A stretch of 64,000 nt of DNA from Fusarium oxysporum f. sp. lycopersici 4287 (GCF_000149955.1 NC_031000.1:124001-188000), one strand, 5' to 3'. Numbered from the stretch's first letter, positions 11,660-24,667 are shown. Notes: a model not told the origin generated them from the sequence alone. Made by a program: numbers and translations.

Positions 11660-12573
11660 GTGTACGTTAGTAGTGAACCATTGTCTTACAAGAAAGGCCA
11701 GGCAAATGTAGAGAAGGAGGCCTACAGCAGCGAGCTTGTCATACCGTCCAGCATACAATATCGTGGTCATTATGATAGTAACTTTCCCGACCACTGGGAT
11801 GGTACTTTGAACCACGGAACTAGCACTCCGAAAGTATCGACATCCACTAGGCAGGTCACGAATAATCCTAGGGCTGAGCTAGACAAGGCGGCCCAAGATA
11901 ACAGCCCAACACCCGCTTCACAGTCAAAAAGAACTTCTGGAACGCGAAGAAAAAAAAAAAGAGACTCACAATACATCTGACACTTCTGAAGGTGGCAGTA
12001 GTAGCACTTATACCAGTGCTCCGTCGCCATCTGCCGTAGCTAGTCACAGCCCTGCTTCACAGAACAGCCACACGAGTATTAGTTCAAAGTCTACATCCAT
12101 GGCACCCACGGCTTCGACAACATCGAATCGTCGGAGAAAACTTCGCATTGCCTCTCGAATATCAAAAAAGAAAAAGAAAAAAACAAGCACAATAAACTCA
12201 ATGATGCTCCAGAAGAACACCTGGTTCGAGCATCCCATAACCGCGTCGAAAAGCAGTACCGCAACCGCCTCAATGCTCAATTCGAATCCCTTCTTAATGC
12301 TTTGCCGACGAAGATTGGCAAGGTGACAACAGCAATGGAGGCGATAACGAATGATATGGTATTGACGATCTGGACCACCCAGTGAGCAAGGGCGAAGTTC
12401 TTGAAATGGCTCGCAAGGGTATACAAGCGCTGGAACGAGAGAACAATGAGCTCCAGCGCGAGAACCTCGAACTTCAAGGCAGCCTTCGACAACTTAAAGG
12501 ACCTGCCTCCGATGACACCGTATCCTCGTCTGACCTAGAAAGGCCATTCAATTTCAATAAATGCGTCCAATAA
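11660..12573 (+). pseudogene. bHLH transcription factor gene with three frame breaks
   Basis: Three frames together give a fungal bHLH protein. A Ser/Thr-rich N-terminus runs to a poly-A run at about 11950, the next frame continues (ETHNTSDTSEGGSSSTYTS) to a second A-rich run at about 12165-12185, and a third frame gives the basic region and helix 1 (RASHNRVEKQYRNRLNAQFE). A one-base loss near 12356 shifts to the last frame, with helix 2 (VSKGEVLEMARKGIQALERE) and a coiled coil (NELQRENLELQGSL). The basic-helix pattern is that of Pho4/SREBP-like fungal factors binding E-boxes. Two of the three breaks fall in A homopolymers, so sequencing error is possible, but the third does not. Called a pseudogene pending resequencing; no intron explains the shifts. 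Confidence 0.8.
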
Positions 12574-12574
12574 A

Positions 12575-13640
12575 CAAGTTGTTTGACCTCCAATTAGTGG
12601 AGGGTTGTCATCCCAGTACTCAGTTGATGTACCATTTCCGGTCGGTCAACCCCAAAACACGGGGGCGCTCAGACTATGCGCGCACGCGACTCCCGGCCCG
12701 CAAGGCCCACATGGCAATGGCGTGATCATTTACAGGCTAAATTGCATGGCCTTAGTAAAGGAAGTGAGCGTTATGCAAGGGCCCACACGGGTGAGCTTGT
12801 AGGGATGACGTTGGTAAGGGCCAGAACGTGGTCCCTCGAGCTGGGTGTGGGACTTGCAGACAGGGCACTGCAGCGCTTGGTTTCAAGGGTTACAGTCGGC
12901 GACACTCAAGAGCATGCAGTCTTGATGTGCAACAAAGGTGCAAGAATAAGGGGACTCTGGACGACGAAGAATTCAGATGGGTTAGCTCCATACATTGAAC
13001 GACGACAAACCTACTACTTGATCAAAGGAAGTCGCGGGTTCGCTCCCCGTCGCTAATACACTACGAATAACGAGGGCTTGGCCCAAGCATGCATAGACGA
13101 CATTGGTGGCAGCGATTGCTGCCAACAAAATTGTGGCTCTTAGACAATGCGGCTGGGGGGTTAGGACACGGACCTGTGCACGGATACGTTGGCAAATAAC
13201 TTCGTCATCATACGTTCTGTCTGTGCTCAGCCCAGTAGGTAATTTGAAATGTTCAATCTGGGGGAGTTGCTTAGGAACTCGCGAAAAGCCACTTACAGCT
13301 CATTTTTGGAGAAAGGTTATTAACTCCTCCCGAACCCAGGACCAATTAATTTCCAGTGAGGCAGGTGCATTTAGAATCTGCCCAAAATCTAGCCCAAGTC
13401 AGCTCTATCCATAAATGTTCCTCACCCCAGATTTCTCGAATGAGCCATTCGATCTTTCATTTTTCTTTCTCCAGTGTCAGATTCTATGACAATTCGATAT
13501 CGAAATCTAGCCATTGCGAAGCCAGTGCTGATAACCTACCCAACTTAAGCTTGAATTATCAGCCCAAACAATCGATACTTGCCAACTTTCGAGCGCCGAT
13601 ATTCTCTCAATTTCTTGCCGACCTCTCACAGTTGGGACAT
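12575..13640. other. Intergenic; no supported gene
   Basis: ORFs of 103-126 codons lack recognisable domains. A tRNA T-arm-like sequence at about 13030-13055 could not be folded into a full tRNA. Confidence 0.45.
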
Positions 13641-13644
13641 CAAC

Positions 13645-14240
13645 ATGGGTGTGTCTCGATGTATCAGTACTAGAGTCTGGGATGAGTTAAGTCGTGGTAA
13701 GTGACTATTAGCCCCTTGTACTTATGCCTATCGACTGCCGCTAACAACTGTCCACAGTACTTGAGTTAGCCCCTCAAGGTAACGACGCGATCAGTTGTGA
13801 CAATAGCACTGGGCTTCAATGTCCCGAATGCTCAGACAGCGAGAGCTGCCGATATACCGTTCCCGTCTACTGTGCCCAATATGCTACATCTGCCTCCAGG
13901 AGGAATGCAGAGGCCGAATCAAAGAAAGGCGGCTGCGGCCTAACCATTGGCGGCATCATTGGCGGTATCATCGCTAGCATTATAATAATTTTCGCCGCTA
14001 CATATTTAGTTTGGAGGTTCTATATCAAGCCTAAGAGGTCACAGAGTCCCACATCTATCCATGTCTTCGACATGGACCCTATGCAAGGTTCCGAAAAGGA
14101 TGCCGCTTCGAGGAGAACTTCTCTCTTATCGACACATACCGTTCACTCTATGGCTCCCACCATCCTTACTCGAGCCTCCAATATTATACAGATCGCCTAC
14201 ATCCCCGGCGTTACCAACCGAGCGGCTCTGATGTCATCAA
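13645..14240 (+). pseudogene. OPY2: OPY2-like membrane anchor, 3' half missing
   Basis: Exon 1 (13645-13696) and exon 2 (from 13758) are joined by a 61-nt intron (GTAAGT...CACAG). The product has a short Cys-containing ectodomain (LQCPECSDSESCRYTVPVYC), a glycine/isoleucine transmembrane helix (GGIIGGIIASIIIIFAATYLV), a basic stop-transfer (WRFYIKPKR) and the hallmark cytoplasmic block LTRASNIIQIAYIPGVTNRA. Opy2 is the plasma-membrane anchor that recruits the Ste50 adaptor in the HOG and pheromone/filamentation MAPK pathways. The ectodomain has lost expected cysteines (Tyr in CAQY, where a CxxC is usual), and the long cytoplasmic tail is replaced at about 14240 by LINE ORF1 sequence on the opposite strand. 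So it is a truncated copy; an intact OPY2 should exist elsewhere. Confidence 0.75.
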
Positions 14241-15870
14241 AGCGTGCTGTTTCTTCCGTCCCGCTGGCCCCCATGCGTCACACGGAGGGCAACCGAGGCC
14301 ATGAGAACAATGACCAACACTTTTTCTTCCCTTGCGACCTTCAAGGATCGACCCATTCGAATCTATCTCGGTATTATTAACAGGCGATTTAACTACCGTC
14401 GTCCATACAAATCGATGCTCGGTTCCGTTCGCAGTGTTGTCTCTCTGCAGTTCACTGCGCGTGGTTGCAGTTCTGGTTGCGTTTCTAGATTGTGCTGACA
14501 GCATGTTTCAACGCTTACTGTTCGGGCATGCTCTCTTTGTTCTTTGGTCAGTCGGCGAAAGTCGCCGTGGACTTTCCTTGGGCGAGCTGGGCACTTGTGA
14601 AAGTTGGCGTGGTGAGGACCGATGCAGTTGACACATTGTTCCGGGACAATACAATCATCTGGAGCGTAGCCAGTCTTGCCCCAACGTCGGCAGGGAGGGC
14701 TCTTGTGGAAGGTGGGGAAGGAGGGATAGTCCCAGTGTGTTTTACACTGCCTATGACGATCGTCTTTTGTCAAGAAGGGTAGCCGTGCGGCTGCCAAATA
14801 GAGACCAGTATTTCTTAGTCGGCTTCAGGAAAGAGACAAGCAGGGTCTTATCAAGGGGTTATCCGAGGTATGCTACGAAGGGCGCACGCCAACATGCTTG
14901 AGCCCCGTCTGCATTTCTATTTCATCGTTCGCAACACTTCCGCTGTCCAACTCATTGCCATGGAAGTCGGTTAGTCCACGTGGAAAGTCTGCGACCGCAA
15001 AGGTAAACCACTTCTTGTTGGTCTCCACCCTGGTGGCCCTAGAGTCTGCTTCCCACTCCGCCTGCTTCTCTACGGAGAAGTCACGGATCTCAGGGTCGGT
15101 GGTCTGGATGGCCATTCAGAGTTGAGTTGAAATACCTACCGGATCCAGTCCGAGACAGCGCTGAGCTTCCACAGATGAGGGTCCGGATTGCGTAGCCATT
15201 AGGTTCTGGCCTGAGCTCTGGCTTCCAGGCGGATGAAGACCGAAGGTCCTCGCAGAGTGGGGGCGCTAGTAACCGGTTGCCCCTAGAGATGAGGGGGGTC
15301 AATACGTTGTTGTCGTCATCGTTCTTAATGTTGACGCTGATGGCTTAAGTGGCCATAAGCAGCAGGAGGCGAGGCAGCGACGCTGTTGTGGGTAGGTTTG
15401 GAGGTAGATCTGGCACTGGAGAGCTCGTGGCTCCGGGAGTTTAGGAAGACATTAGGAAACTATTGGATGAACTGTCATTCCAGCCCAGTAATAAATTCTC
15501 TAGCAGCTTCTTCGAGCTTGACTCAGGGGGCATGGAATACTATCAACTTAGCATTATACTCCTCGACGCGTTCGTGTGCGAGCCTATTGGCTGACTTGAC
15601 AATGGAGATCGGGTACTATGCTTGAGGAGATAAGGGGCAAGCAGGGTGAGCTACTTCCGTAGCTGCGGCACTGGTGGTAGCATTGAGTGACGATGACGGC
15701 GTATGAGCCATCCATCCGGGACCGAGGCAGCGGGCGGATTTGTCGTGGAGGATGCCATCGCCGCCGCTTTCGGGTTGCGCAAACCGAAGTTGGGACGTTT
15801 GTTACGCACTTATTAAAGAACAAGCTGTCGATAAGGCTACTTGTCAAAACTTGCATGCCAAGAAAATGAG
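14240..15870 (-). mobile_element. Tad-type LINE, ORF1 (gag-like) relic
   Basis: Minus-strand frames give, in order, an RVETNKKWFTFAVADFPRGL block (about 14960-15020, the RVETGKxWYxYxVxDCPRxL region typical of Tad-like ORF1) and a Cys/His cluster (CVNCIGPHHANFHKCPARPR, about 14610-14670, read from the 134-codon ORF 14393-14797) like the zinc knuckles of LINE ORF1 proteins. Frames are broken in several places. The element meets the OPY2 fragment at about 14240. ORF1 proteins bind LINE RNA. The endonuclease and RT parts are absent. Confidence 0.7.
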
Positions 15871-15998
15871 ATTATAAGTAGAGGTTATAATAACCTAATC
15901 AACCTCGTGAAAATCACGACAGATTCCGGGTAGGCACGACCACCTGCCGGAGAGCCGCTCACCTATGGTGCGTGTGAAATTGTTGATACCGCATGACT

Positions 15999-16076
15999 AA
16001 GATGGTCCGATCTCCCGTGGCTAGGATGTGGATCCTATGTAAGGAGTTGTGCTCCTCTCAGGCCCAAGTAACTTAG
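15999..16076 (+). repeat. Short dispersed repeat, copy 1 (copy 2 at 57839)
   Basis: About 78 bp shared with 57839-57917, including AAGATGGTCCGATCT, GGCTAGGATGTGGAT and a GGAG...CTCC hairpin. The start TCCGAT and GGCTAGGAT recall tRNA sequence, so a tRNA-derived SINE or relic is possible, but no cloverleaf could be drawn. Confidence 0.65.
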
Positions 16077-16079
16077 ACT

Positions 16080-17515
16080 TTTTAGTGATACCTTCGACTC
16101 CACGCAGTATTGCTTCATCACAAATGTATCAAATTATTTTTCAAATACAGGATTTGATATTCTCGATACGAAACGATTCATTCGTACATTTGTTTTGACT
16201 TACTTGATAATTTGTTGGATTGGGTTGTATTTATGAGCAGCACCGCGTAGGTGGCGCGACGGCTGGTCACAGTAAGTCATTCATGTAAGCATTAAGGAAG
16301 AGCGAGCGCCTCGATGATATCCTGAAACGTGGCGTAATCATTAGTGCTAACTATATCTGTTTTCTGACATCAGCGAGCGTACATCATACTGCTACATTGT
16401 TACGAGCAGCTATTATTTACCAGCTTACGATATAAAATAGCGTGCTATCTAGAGACGTAGTTGCAATTATGCTTAAGCTACTCACATATCAAATTACGCA
16501 TCACTTATAACGACCTCTAATCCTGACAGTTCCTGCCCGAGAAGCGCCTTTATTTTGAGAACTTCCATGATGGCTTTATCGGAGTCCAGAAGAGCTGCGC
16601 GATGTCGTGGGCATGAGGTTTGTGACTAACGCGAACTCTTTAAAAATGTAACTCCGGGGCCCCTTAGCCGCATCCTAATGGCGCTTGGGGCTTTCCTACC
16701 GATAAAGGTTAATTCACCTGCGGGAAGGTCATTTTGCGGCAAGACCGTCGCGGTCCGTGCTTCATTTTATATACACGCACCATGGTTATTTCAGCGTGAA
16801 CACACACAGACATAGTAGAATAAAGCCCAACCTCTCATACTATTCCGCTAAGAATCGTAGAAATGCCTCCATCAACCCGAGAGCAACCGAATCGCGACGT
16901 TATAGACCTAGATGAAGATATTGGCCTTCGCGTAATAGGCGTTCAACGGCGTCGGCTGTGAAGTTTGCATGGATTTAGCATGTGGCCCACTCAAACCTCC
17001 TACCTGTTGCTAATCAAACATGAGCCAGGATGCGGAGGATTTTCTTCATGCACGATTTGGTCAACAAGTTGTCACGCATACGGCTTTGCAACGGGATGAT
17101 ATGCCAATGGCGGACTTTCTGAAAGCAGCGCCTACCACAGCAAATAGCTGGACGTTTGAGATTGGTTCAGCATCTTGGCTTGGTTATTCAAAACAAGCTT
17201 CCTACCACGGTGCAGACACAACATTACACAGCAGCCGGCTCCATAAGGCAAAATAATTTGGCAGTCCTTGAACTAGCATCCACATTTAGCGTAAGTGGCC
17301 ACCTGCCAATTGAACGTAAGAATTGCCTAATTGACGCAGCCAAATCAATCGCACCCACAACAGCTCGAGCTGGCAGATTTTGCCATCAGAATGACCCCCG
17401 CTCCAGCGGTTGGGTCGTTGATTAATTTAAGGATAGTACTTTACCCCTTGCGGCTGTGTTGTGTTAAAGGCTGTGCTAAGCAGATTCCATCTCCTGACCC
17501 TAATCAAGCATGTAG
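16080..17515. other. AT-rich intergenic stretch; no supported gene
   Basis: Only short ORFs with no recognisable domains. Nothing else is supported. Confidence 0.45.
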
Positions 17516-17519
17516 AACA

Positions 17520-17648
17520 GAAATGCGCCGCATTTCCACTTCTGCACCAATCAGAATCTCCATTTTCTTACCCCGAATTTCCCCTCTGGAAATGCGCCGC
17601 ATTTCCATCTAGGCCTGTAAACCGAGACCGCGAAATGCGCCGCGTTTC
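17520..17648. repeat. Triple palindrome array 1 (GAAATGCG-n-CGCATTTC)
   Basis: Three 17-bp palindromes with 8-bp arms and one central base lie at 17520-17536, 17589-17605 and 17632-17648. The first two are identical (GAAATGCGCCGCATTTC); the third has one arm change (GAAATGCGCCGCGTTTC). The 52-bp spacer after the first copy (17537-17588) is related to the spacer in array 2 at 28327, and part of it (17539-17583) is repeated exactly at 62461-62505. The layout suggests a repeated binding site for an element-encoded protein. A short frame with WLCPACSHVIH (about 17865-17900) follows. Confidence 0.85.
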
Positions 17649-17649
17649 T

Positions 17650-18525
17650 TCCACGAAGGCCCGTGCCAACCATGTAGGCGACCGCATTCCTAGACTTCAG
17701 AGCGTGTAGTAATTTCCGTTGTGTCGATTAGGAGGAAGGGAGCAGCGATCAAGCTCTCTCTTTGTTCTTTGCTAAATGTGACTTCATAGAAGGTATCTGA
17801 CCCTACTCTTCTATTCTTAATTGATGTGTCCCCCTAATTGTCGTATACCCCCGTCCAATTCTCAAGTGCTTGGCTATGTCCGGCTTGTTCCCACGTTATC
17901 CATACTATGATGACTTACTCGTCCCATTTCGATCGACCGTCTGCGAGCGCGTTACACACGCGTGTGAACGCGTACTTTATTTATCATACATTATCTACCT
18001 TATCTACAATCTTGATCGGAGGTTTGTTTCATAGAAAAAAATATCATATATGTCAAAAAGTATTTAATTGGGTAATATGAAGAGGGCCAAGCTAGTATAG
18101 GTCAGATTATTGTAATAAAATAAATGCTGACAGTTTTTATTTATTTGCGGGAAGTTCCTAGATTCTGAAGGTGGGCCTACTAGGAACTCTGGATAGGATA
18201 GAAATAACGTAGCTGGCTAAACTTGGCATACAGTGCTGTGATATTTATACTTCTTAGCATGGGAAAGCCGGCGAGGCTGAGTGGGTTTTGCTTAGAGTAT
18301 CAGCCCCCAAAAAGATAGAACCGCCTATCAAATGTCTCAACAACGAGATAAGATGTTGTAAGTTCTATGAGGTGTAATCTATCGGGCGGAACAGATCCAT
18401 TTATTCATTCATTTATTAAATAAACGCTACATATCAAATGTTGACTTACGGTCATTCTCTAACAATGTTCAGCTTGCTAACCTAACACAGCCTGCGACCT
18501 GGAAACACGACGAGCGGACAGAGCT
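17650..18525. other. Intergenic with a LINE 3' tail
   Basis: No gene supported. At 18367-18425 a sequence (TTCTATGAGGTGTAATCT..CGGGCGGAA, then ATTTATTCATTCATTTATT) parallels the LINE 3' end at about 55598-55655, so it is probably the last part of a 5'-truncated LINE insertion. Confidence 0.55.
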
Positions 18526-18527
18526 GA

Positions 18528-18836
18528 TTACTTAGCAAGAGCTGTGATTTCTTGCAAAATGCCGTGACAATAACGTTGAAAGCCTCTCGCAGCTACCCTA
18601 TCACGACGTCGACTATAAGTCTGTAGAGGGCCGTTGTAATGAAGCCTGTTTCTGAATTTGCTCGTATAATGCACCAGACCTTTGTCCTCATATGGTAGGT
18701 TGACATGAATTTCGCGCTTGAACAGTTGGTTAGGATTGTCCAGTTGCTCCCGAAGAATCAGTAAAGTATCGAGAGTAGACTTAATGCTCGCCGACATGTC
18801 TTCAAGATTTCTGGGCGCATCGAAGAGTGTTTGCAT
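18528..18836 (-). CDS. Hypothetical protein fragment
   Basis: A 102-codon frame starting MQTLFDAPRNLEDMSASIKS, charged and helical in character, ending AARGFQRYCHGILQEITALAK. Upstream in-frame sequence is interrupted by a stop. I do not recognise the family. It could be an exon or relic of a larger fungal gene. Confidence 0.3.
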   Translation of the reverse strand: MQTLFDAPRNLEDMSASIKSTLDTLLILREQLDNPNQLFKREIHVNLPYEDKGLVHYTSKFRNRLHYNGPLQTYSRRRDRVAARGFQRYCHGILQEITALAK

Positions 18837-19048
18837 TACATCGTCATTTGAATCTTGTGATGGACTAAAAAGGATCCTCCCCTGGGCGATTAATCCATCA
18901 GTGAGGTCGTTTACTACTCAGCCGGTGGCGGATAGCTTCACGGCGTAACAAGGCCATCGTGGCACGTCACGTTTCTGGTGTATACGATAAAAGCAATATC
19001 TGATTAGCTAACACTACCAACTTGACCAATAATATGGAGCGTCTTATT

Positions 19049-19135
19049 GTTGTACAACAGTTGTTTGGGAAGTCCGGTAGTGTTGTACAACTTCAACAAA
19101 AGTAGTGTTGTACAACTATACAACAGTTGTACTCA
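19049..19135. repeat. Cluster of GTTGTACAAC palindromes
   Basis: The perfect 10-bp palindrome GTTGTACAAC occurs at 19049-19058, 19082-19091 and 19107-19116, followed by the related inverted pair ACAACAGTTGT. All lie within 90 bp of AT-rich intergenic DNA (no gene supported between 18840 and 19465). Confidence 0.8.
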
Positions 19136-19468
19136 TATAACAACACTACAATACGCATGTATGCATATTTACGAAGACTATGACGGGAGTGGCAAATTAC
19201 ACTTGCAACTCGCCATTGATTTCCACCAGGATGGCATGGACTATTGCACTGGAAGCGGGCCCTGTTACGCGTTCGTGTAAACTTGGCCGATTTAGGAACG
19301 GGGCTCGTTCCGGCTAAATACTTGAGGAGGGGTAGGTTGCGGTACAAAGACCCTGGCTAGGTCCCCTTGTAGGAGCCTTCCTCAGTAGCCCAAATTTCAA
19401 TTAACTCTTCTGGCCACACCTACGGTTGTACCCCTTGAACCACTTATTCTGAGATTATCTACCCAGCT

Positions 19469-20877
<1,409 letters not shown>

Positions 20878-20879
20878 GT

Positions 20880-21845
20880 TGACGAGGCTATTTATAAGAT
20901 GGATAAACCTAACTCATTCTCTCGCGACTAGTGAAAGAGATGCAGATACTGAAGAAGAAGGATCAAGCAAGATGATGAAATGCAGCAATTCAACTGAAGA
21001 TGTTGAGCAGGTTTTATTTTGAAGCCAAGGCAGAGACAAGGTTCTGCTTATCATCGTGCCCTTCGTCTTCGCGCTTAAACCCTTACTTCCCCGCCGGTAT
21101 AATTATATAAGATGGCCGATAAGAAATGCATGTGGAGTAGTTAGTTATTTTTGGTCTTGAATCGCGACTGGGGGTTTAGTGATGGCCCTTGATCAGTAAT
21201 CGGTATTAGCCCAGACTCTTGTACATTAAAACAGGGGTCCGTTTTATTTTCATACACACTAAGCCATGATTAGTTTATATCGGCAAGATGACCAAGAGGC
21301 AATTCTTGGTATTATATAATATTTGTGTGTATTAAAATAGAAATTTGTCTTTTAGTACTCCGTACAGAGCAACATTAATAATCACTTACTAGGAAGTTGA
21401 CGTATATCATAAGCGAGCGGCCAGACAAGCAAGTGGCCCACTTCACCACGCTCAAGCTCCTAATACACACACACGCGCAAGTCTACTACGCCCGGTAGGC
21501 CAACACCCAAAGGGCTTTGAAGCTAAAAGTACGTAAAATCTCTCTAATTATTACCTTACTCTCACCAAACCCTTACGAATCTCGCCTCATTCTTTCCAAT
21601 CTAGTCATCGTTCTTTTCCATTATCCTCGTAGGTATCAGTATGTAGCAAGCCACCCTGAAGCCCAGTTTCTCCAAGTGTTCAGTTTCCTATCTTCGGCGG
21701 CTGAAGCATTGCCTGCTTTTGGTTGTTCGAGGGGTAGCTATTGTTAGATGAGTTTAGAATCAATAAGTTAGTAATGTTTCTGTTATCGCTGTGCCAGGCG
21801 ACCTGTAGCGATCGCGAACCTGATCATGGCCCCCGCCGCGTCCAT
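20880..21845. other. Intergenic; ERG10 promoter side, no supported gene
   Basis: Contains the ERG10 upstream region on the minus strand. A 76-codon ORF (21517-21747) has no recognisable domain. AT-rich stretch at about 21280-21400. Confidence 0.45.
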
Positions 21846-21849
21846 GTCT

Positions 21850-22564
21850 GGTGTCCATTTCTGTCCATCTGATGCTGCCTTGCCATCTAGGTGAAAGGAG
21901 AGGTTGCCGCGTTTTTCTTCCGTAATTGTAGCGTCTCTCTACGGTATATCGTCCACTTCACGCAACGGAAGAGGAAATGCTCTACCGTTTCTTTTGCTCG
22001 CCCACACGGGCACTCATCCGTCGGTGCTGCCATGACCTGATATAGGTAACCATTCAATCGCGCCATTCGAGTTCTGAGCTGCGCCAGCACGCTGGCTTCC
22101 TTCCACCACAACTGGTCGTATAGCAGGCGAGTATGTGTACCGGGCAGAGCTGAGTCAACCTTTCTAGAATGCTTGCCGACTCCCTCTGGCAGTCTCCTCT
22201 CGCTTCACAGATCTGCTTTTGTTTGACTGAGAATTGTAGTCTTCGCTTTGACTGCCCCCTTACGCGGCGTGACGTACGGCTCCTTTGCATGACGGGCCGA
22301 CGTCTTGGCTATCTTCTGGATTTCGAGCTCACTGTTAGAGGGTAGCCAGATGAGGTTAACTCCGTTCCCCTCTCCTCGAAACTTCTCCACAGCATCGTAT
22401 ATCTCTCGGATATGCCCTTGACCCGATTGTTGGCGAGGGTTATGGCCTGTGCCGCTAATCCGTTCCTCGTCAAGATCATAATGGCTCGATGTTTCTTCTC
22501 TGGCAGACAGGCTCCTAGTATTACGACCCAGTCTCACCACATACGTGACTCCAGTCACCCCCAC
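21850..22564 (-). mobile_element. LINE 3'-terminal relic (RNase H remnant and Cys end)
   Basis: Minus-strand frames resemble the 3' portion of fungal LINEs: an RNase H-like LIWLPSNSELE segment (about 22335-22370) and then the C-terminal block LRTRMARLNGYLY...CPCGRAKETVEHFLFRC (about 21960-22080). That block parallels LRTGMARVNRYLR...CGQEEETVDHFLFRC in the LINE at 53515-55660. Frames are broken and the 5' part is absent. Confidence 0.7.
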
Positions 22565-22960
22565 GGATTTTAACTAATAACCTAAGACAATCTAAGTCGA
22601 ACCGACCCTATTTGACTTATACTACTAGACCCGCTTCAGTCAACTTAGTTTACTAATCTTTTATAATATTAAATATAACCAAACTATGTTAACCATATTT
22701 AACTTATTATATAGTTGAAGTAGCTAATTGAGGAGATACCGGACCTAAGCTATCTATACCCAGGGTCGGGAAGCTGCTAACCCCTATGTCCGGCCTGGTG
22801 CCACAAGCTTCTTCAGCTAAACGAATTAAGGTTTCCAGGACATCTCCACCCAGCAGGTAGCTTTGAACTTTGGCATACCTAACCTTCAGTATATGAGGAA
22901 GCCTCGGCTAATTCAAAATTAGGTTGTGATGCCTGATTGACCCAGAACAGTGAAGAGCTT
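22565..22960. other. AT-rich intergenic; nothing recognised
   Basis: The 22590-22740 part is strongly AT-rich with no open frames, as expected for decayed DNA. No gene supported. Confidence 0.4.
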
Positions 22961-22965
22961 GCAGC

Positions 22966-23612
22966 ATGGAGCCATTCAGGAAGCAATTTTCACCAGAAGA
23001 CATTCCTGATCTATCAGGAAAAGTCATTATTGTGACAGGGCAAGTACGAATCAATTGCATTGGACCTGGCTAATGACTGTGCGGCTACAGAGGCGGAACT
23101 GGAATCGGCAAGGAAACGGTAACCCAACTTCTGCGACGTAATGCTCGAGTATACGTGGCGTCCCGGTCAAAGAAGAAATTTCAACAGTTGTTAGAAGACT
23201 TATCAGTTCCCGATCATTACGAGTCTTTGAGGTTCCTGGAACTGGACTTGTCAGACATGAAGAGCTGCATTCACGCGGCGAAGCAGTTTGAGAAGCTCGA
23301 GAAGAGGCTTGACGTCGTGGTTGCTAATGCCGCTCTCTCTGTGATGGTAGGGCCAAGATTGAAAAGGACATTCCTTTCATAGCTCTGATAGGCATTGTCA
23401 CTAATACTCTATAGCCTCAGACGCTGACAAAGGATGGGTTGGAGATTCAGTTTGGTGTAGGTTTACTACACTGCTGCACGTGTGACCTACGACTAACGCG
23501 ATATTAGACCAACGTAAGAGTGGTGGAAACTGCCGATCTCGATGGGTGGAGGCTAATCATTTCAAACTTTAGCATCTCGGACACTTTGTATTTGTTTACA
23601 ACCTCTTGGTAG
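22966..23612 (+). pseudogene. Short-chain dehydrogenase/reductase, N-terminal half only
   Basis: Exon 1 (22966-23039) gives MEPFRKQFSPEDIPDLSGKV and IIVT. A 51-nt intron with a GC donor (GG|GCAAGT...CTACAG) joins it to exon 2 (from 23091) so that the Rossmann motif reads TGGGTGIGKE. Exon 2 contains VYVASRSKKKF, ELDLSDMKS and VVANAAL (the NAG-type motif). Further GT-AG introns (23347-23414, 23457-23507) lead to PQTLTKDGLEIQFGTN. After TN the expected HLGHF helix is not found and the frame ends at 23610-23612, so the catalytic YxxxK part is missing. SDRs are NAD(P)-dependent oxidoreductases; substrate unknown. Probably a truncated relic. Confidence 0.65.
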
Positions 23613-23614
23613 GT

Positions 23615-24665
23615 GCATGGTGGGCAACCTTGCTCCATCCGCCTATTGGTGCATTCGTGAACAAAGGAACCCTACAGAATCAGACAATAGCAAGTTGTCG
23701 TAGCAGTCAACGTGCACATAAGCATGATCCTTTTTCGGTCAGCAAGGATGCTGTGAGGTGTGATGTTAGATTTGTAACTCACAGCGCTTCGTGTCTTTTT
23801 TTTTTCTTCCAGCTCGAAACGCCAACACCAGCGAGAAATATAGGTCTCGAAATACAGAAAATCCCCACATTCTACAAGTTGAGGGTGGCCGTAGCTTCAA
23901 GCTTGTGATTGAGTGCCTGACAATGGCTCAGTTTTACGGTATAAATGAAGGTGCTATCTGGGAATTCCAGGAGGAGCCGAGTGCCCTTTGGGCAGGTGGG
24001 TCAGTTCTCTATCTTAAGCGAAGAGAGCACAAGATGGTATGCATCAGAATGATGACAGATTGCAGATCCAACTAGAGCGGGGTCTCTCATGGCGGAGACG
24101 GCAGCAAGCTTTGGGAGTTTTATATTTCAGTCACTGAAATAACCAGCCCCATTCCCTTACCATATTTTCTTGGCCTTTGCCTTACTCCTATCAGCCTTAA
24201 ATCACCGGACTATTCACTCCTGTTTGTGAATCTTGTCCCAGGACATCACTTGCATCGAACGACGTGCCTCACCGTCATAGACAATTGAACATGCATCATC
24301 GGCAAGCCAGAATACTACATCGACGGTACGAAGAGATAACCTTCGACCAGTCCCTTTATTGGGACGAGGCGGATCCCCCTCCGAACCCCAACACCTCCAT
24401 ATTCTAACTCAGCGAGCTTCTGAAACCACAGCCGCATTTGCCTCTGCCCTAGGAATTATTCACAGACGATTCTGACAGAATCGTCCATACAAATGCGATT
24501 TTTCAGGCCATGCATTACTACAATATCGCTTACTACTGGGCCGAGTCGCTGATTGGTTAAGATTTCCACTTGAGGTTAGTTAGGGTTAGCATCATTTTTT
24601 AAGGTTTACGGCATTTTGGCAAAAAGGGTTCTGCAATATAGAATAAGATCATGATAGCATTTACT
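23615..24665. other. Intergenic; no supported gene
   Basis: A 94-codon frame at 23791-24075 (with MAQFYGINEGAIWEFQEEPS) looks protein-like but I do not recognise it; it could be a distant exon of the preceding relic. The rest is non-coding. Confidence 0.35.
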
Positions 24666-24667
24666 AA

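Noticed and set aside
13025..13056. Possible tRNA gene (T-arm GCGGGTTCGCTCCCCGT)
   Set aside because: The T-arm folds, but no matching acceptor, D-arm and anticodon arm were found within 75-100 bases upstream.
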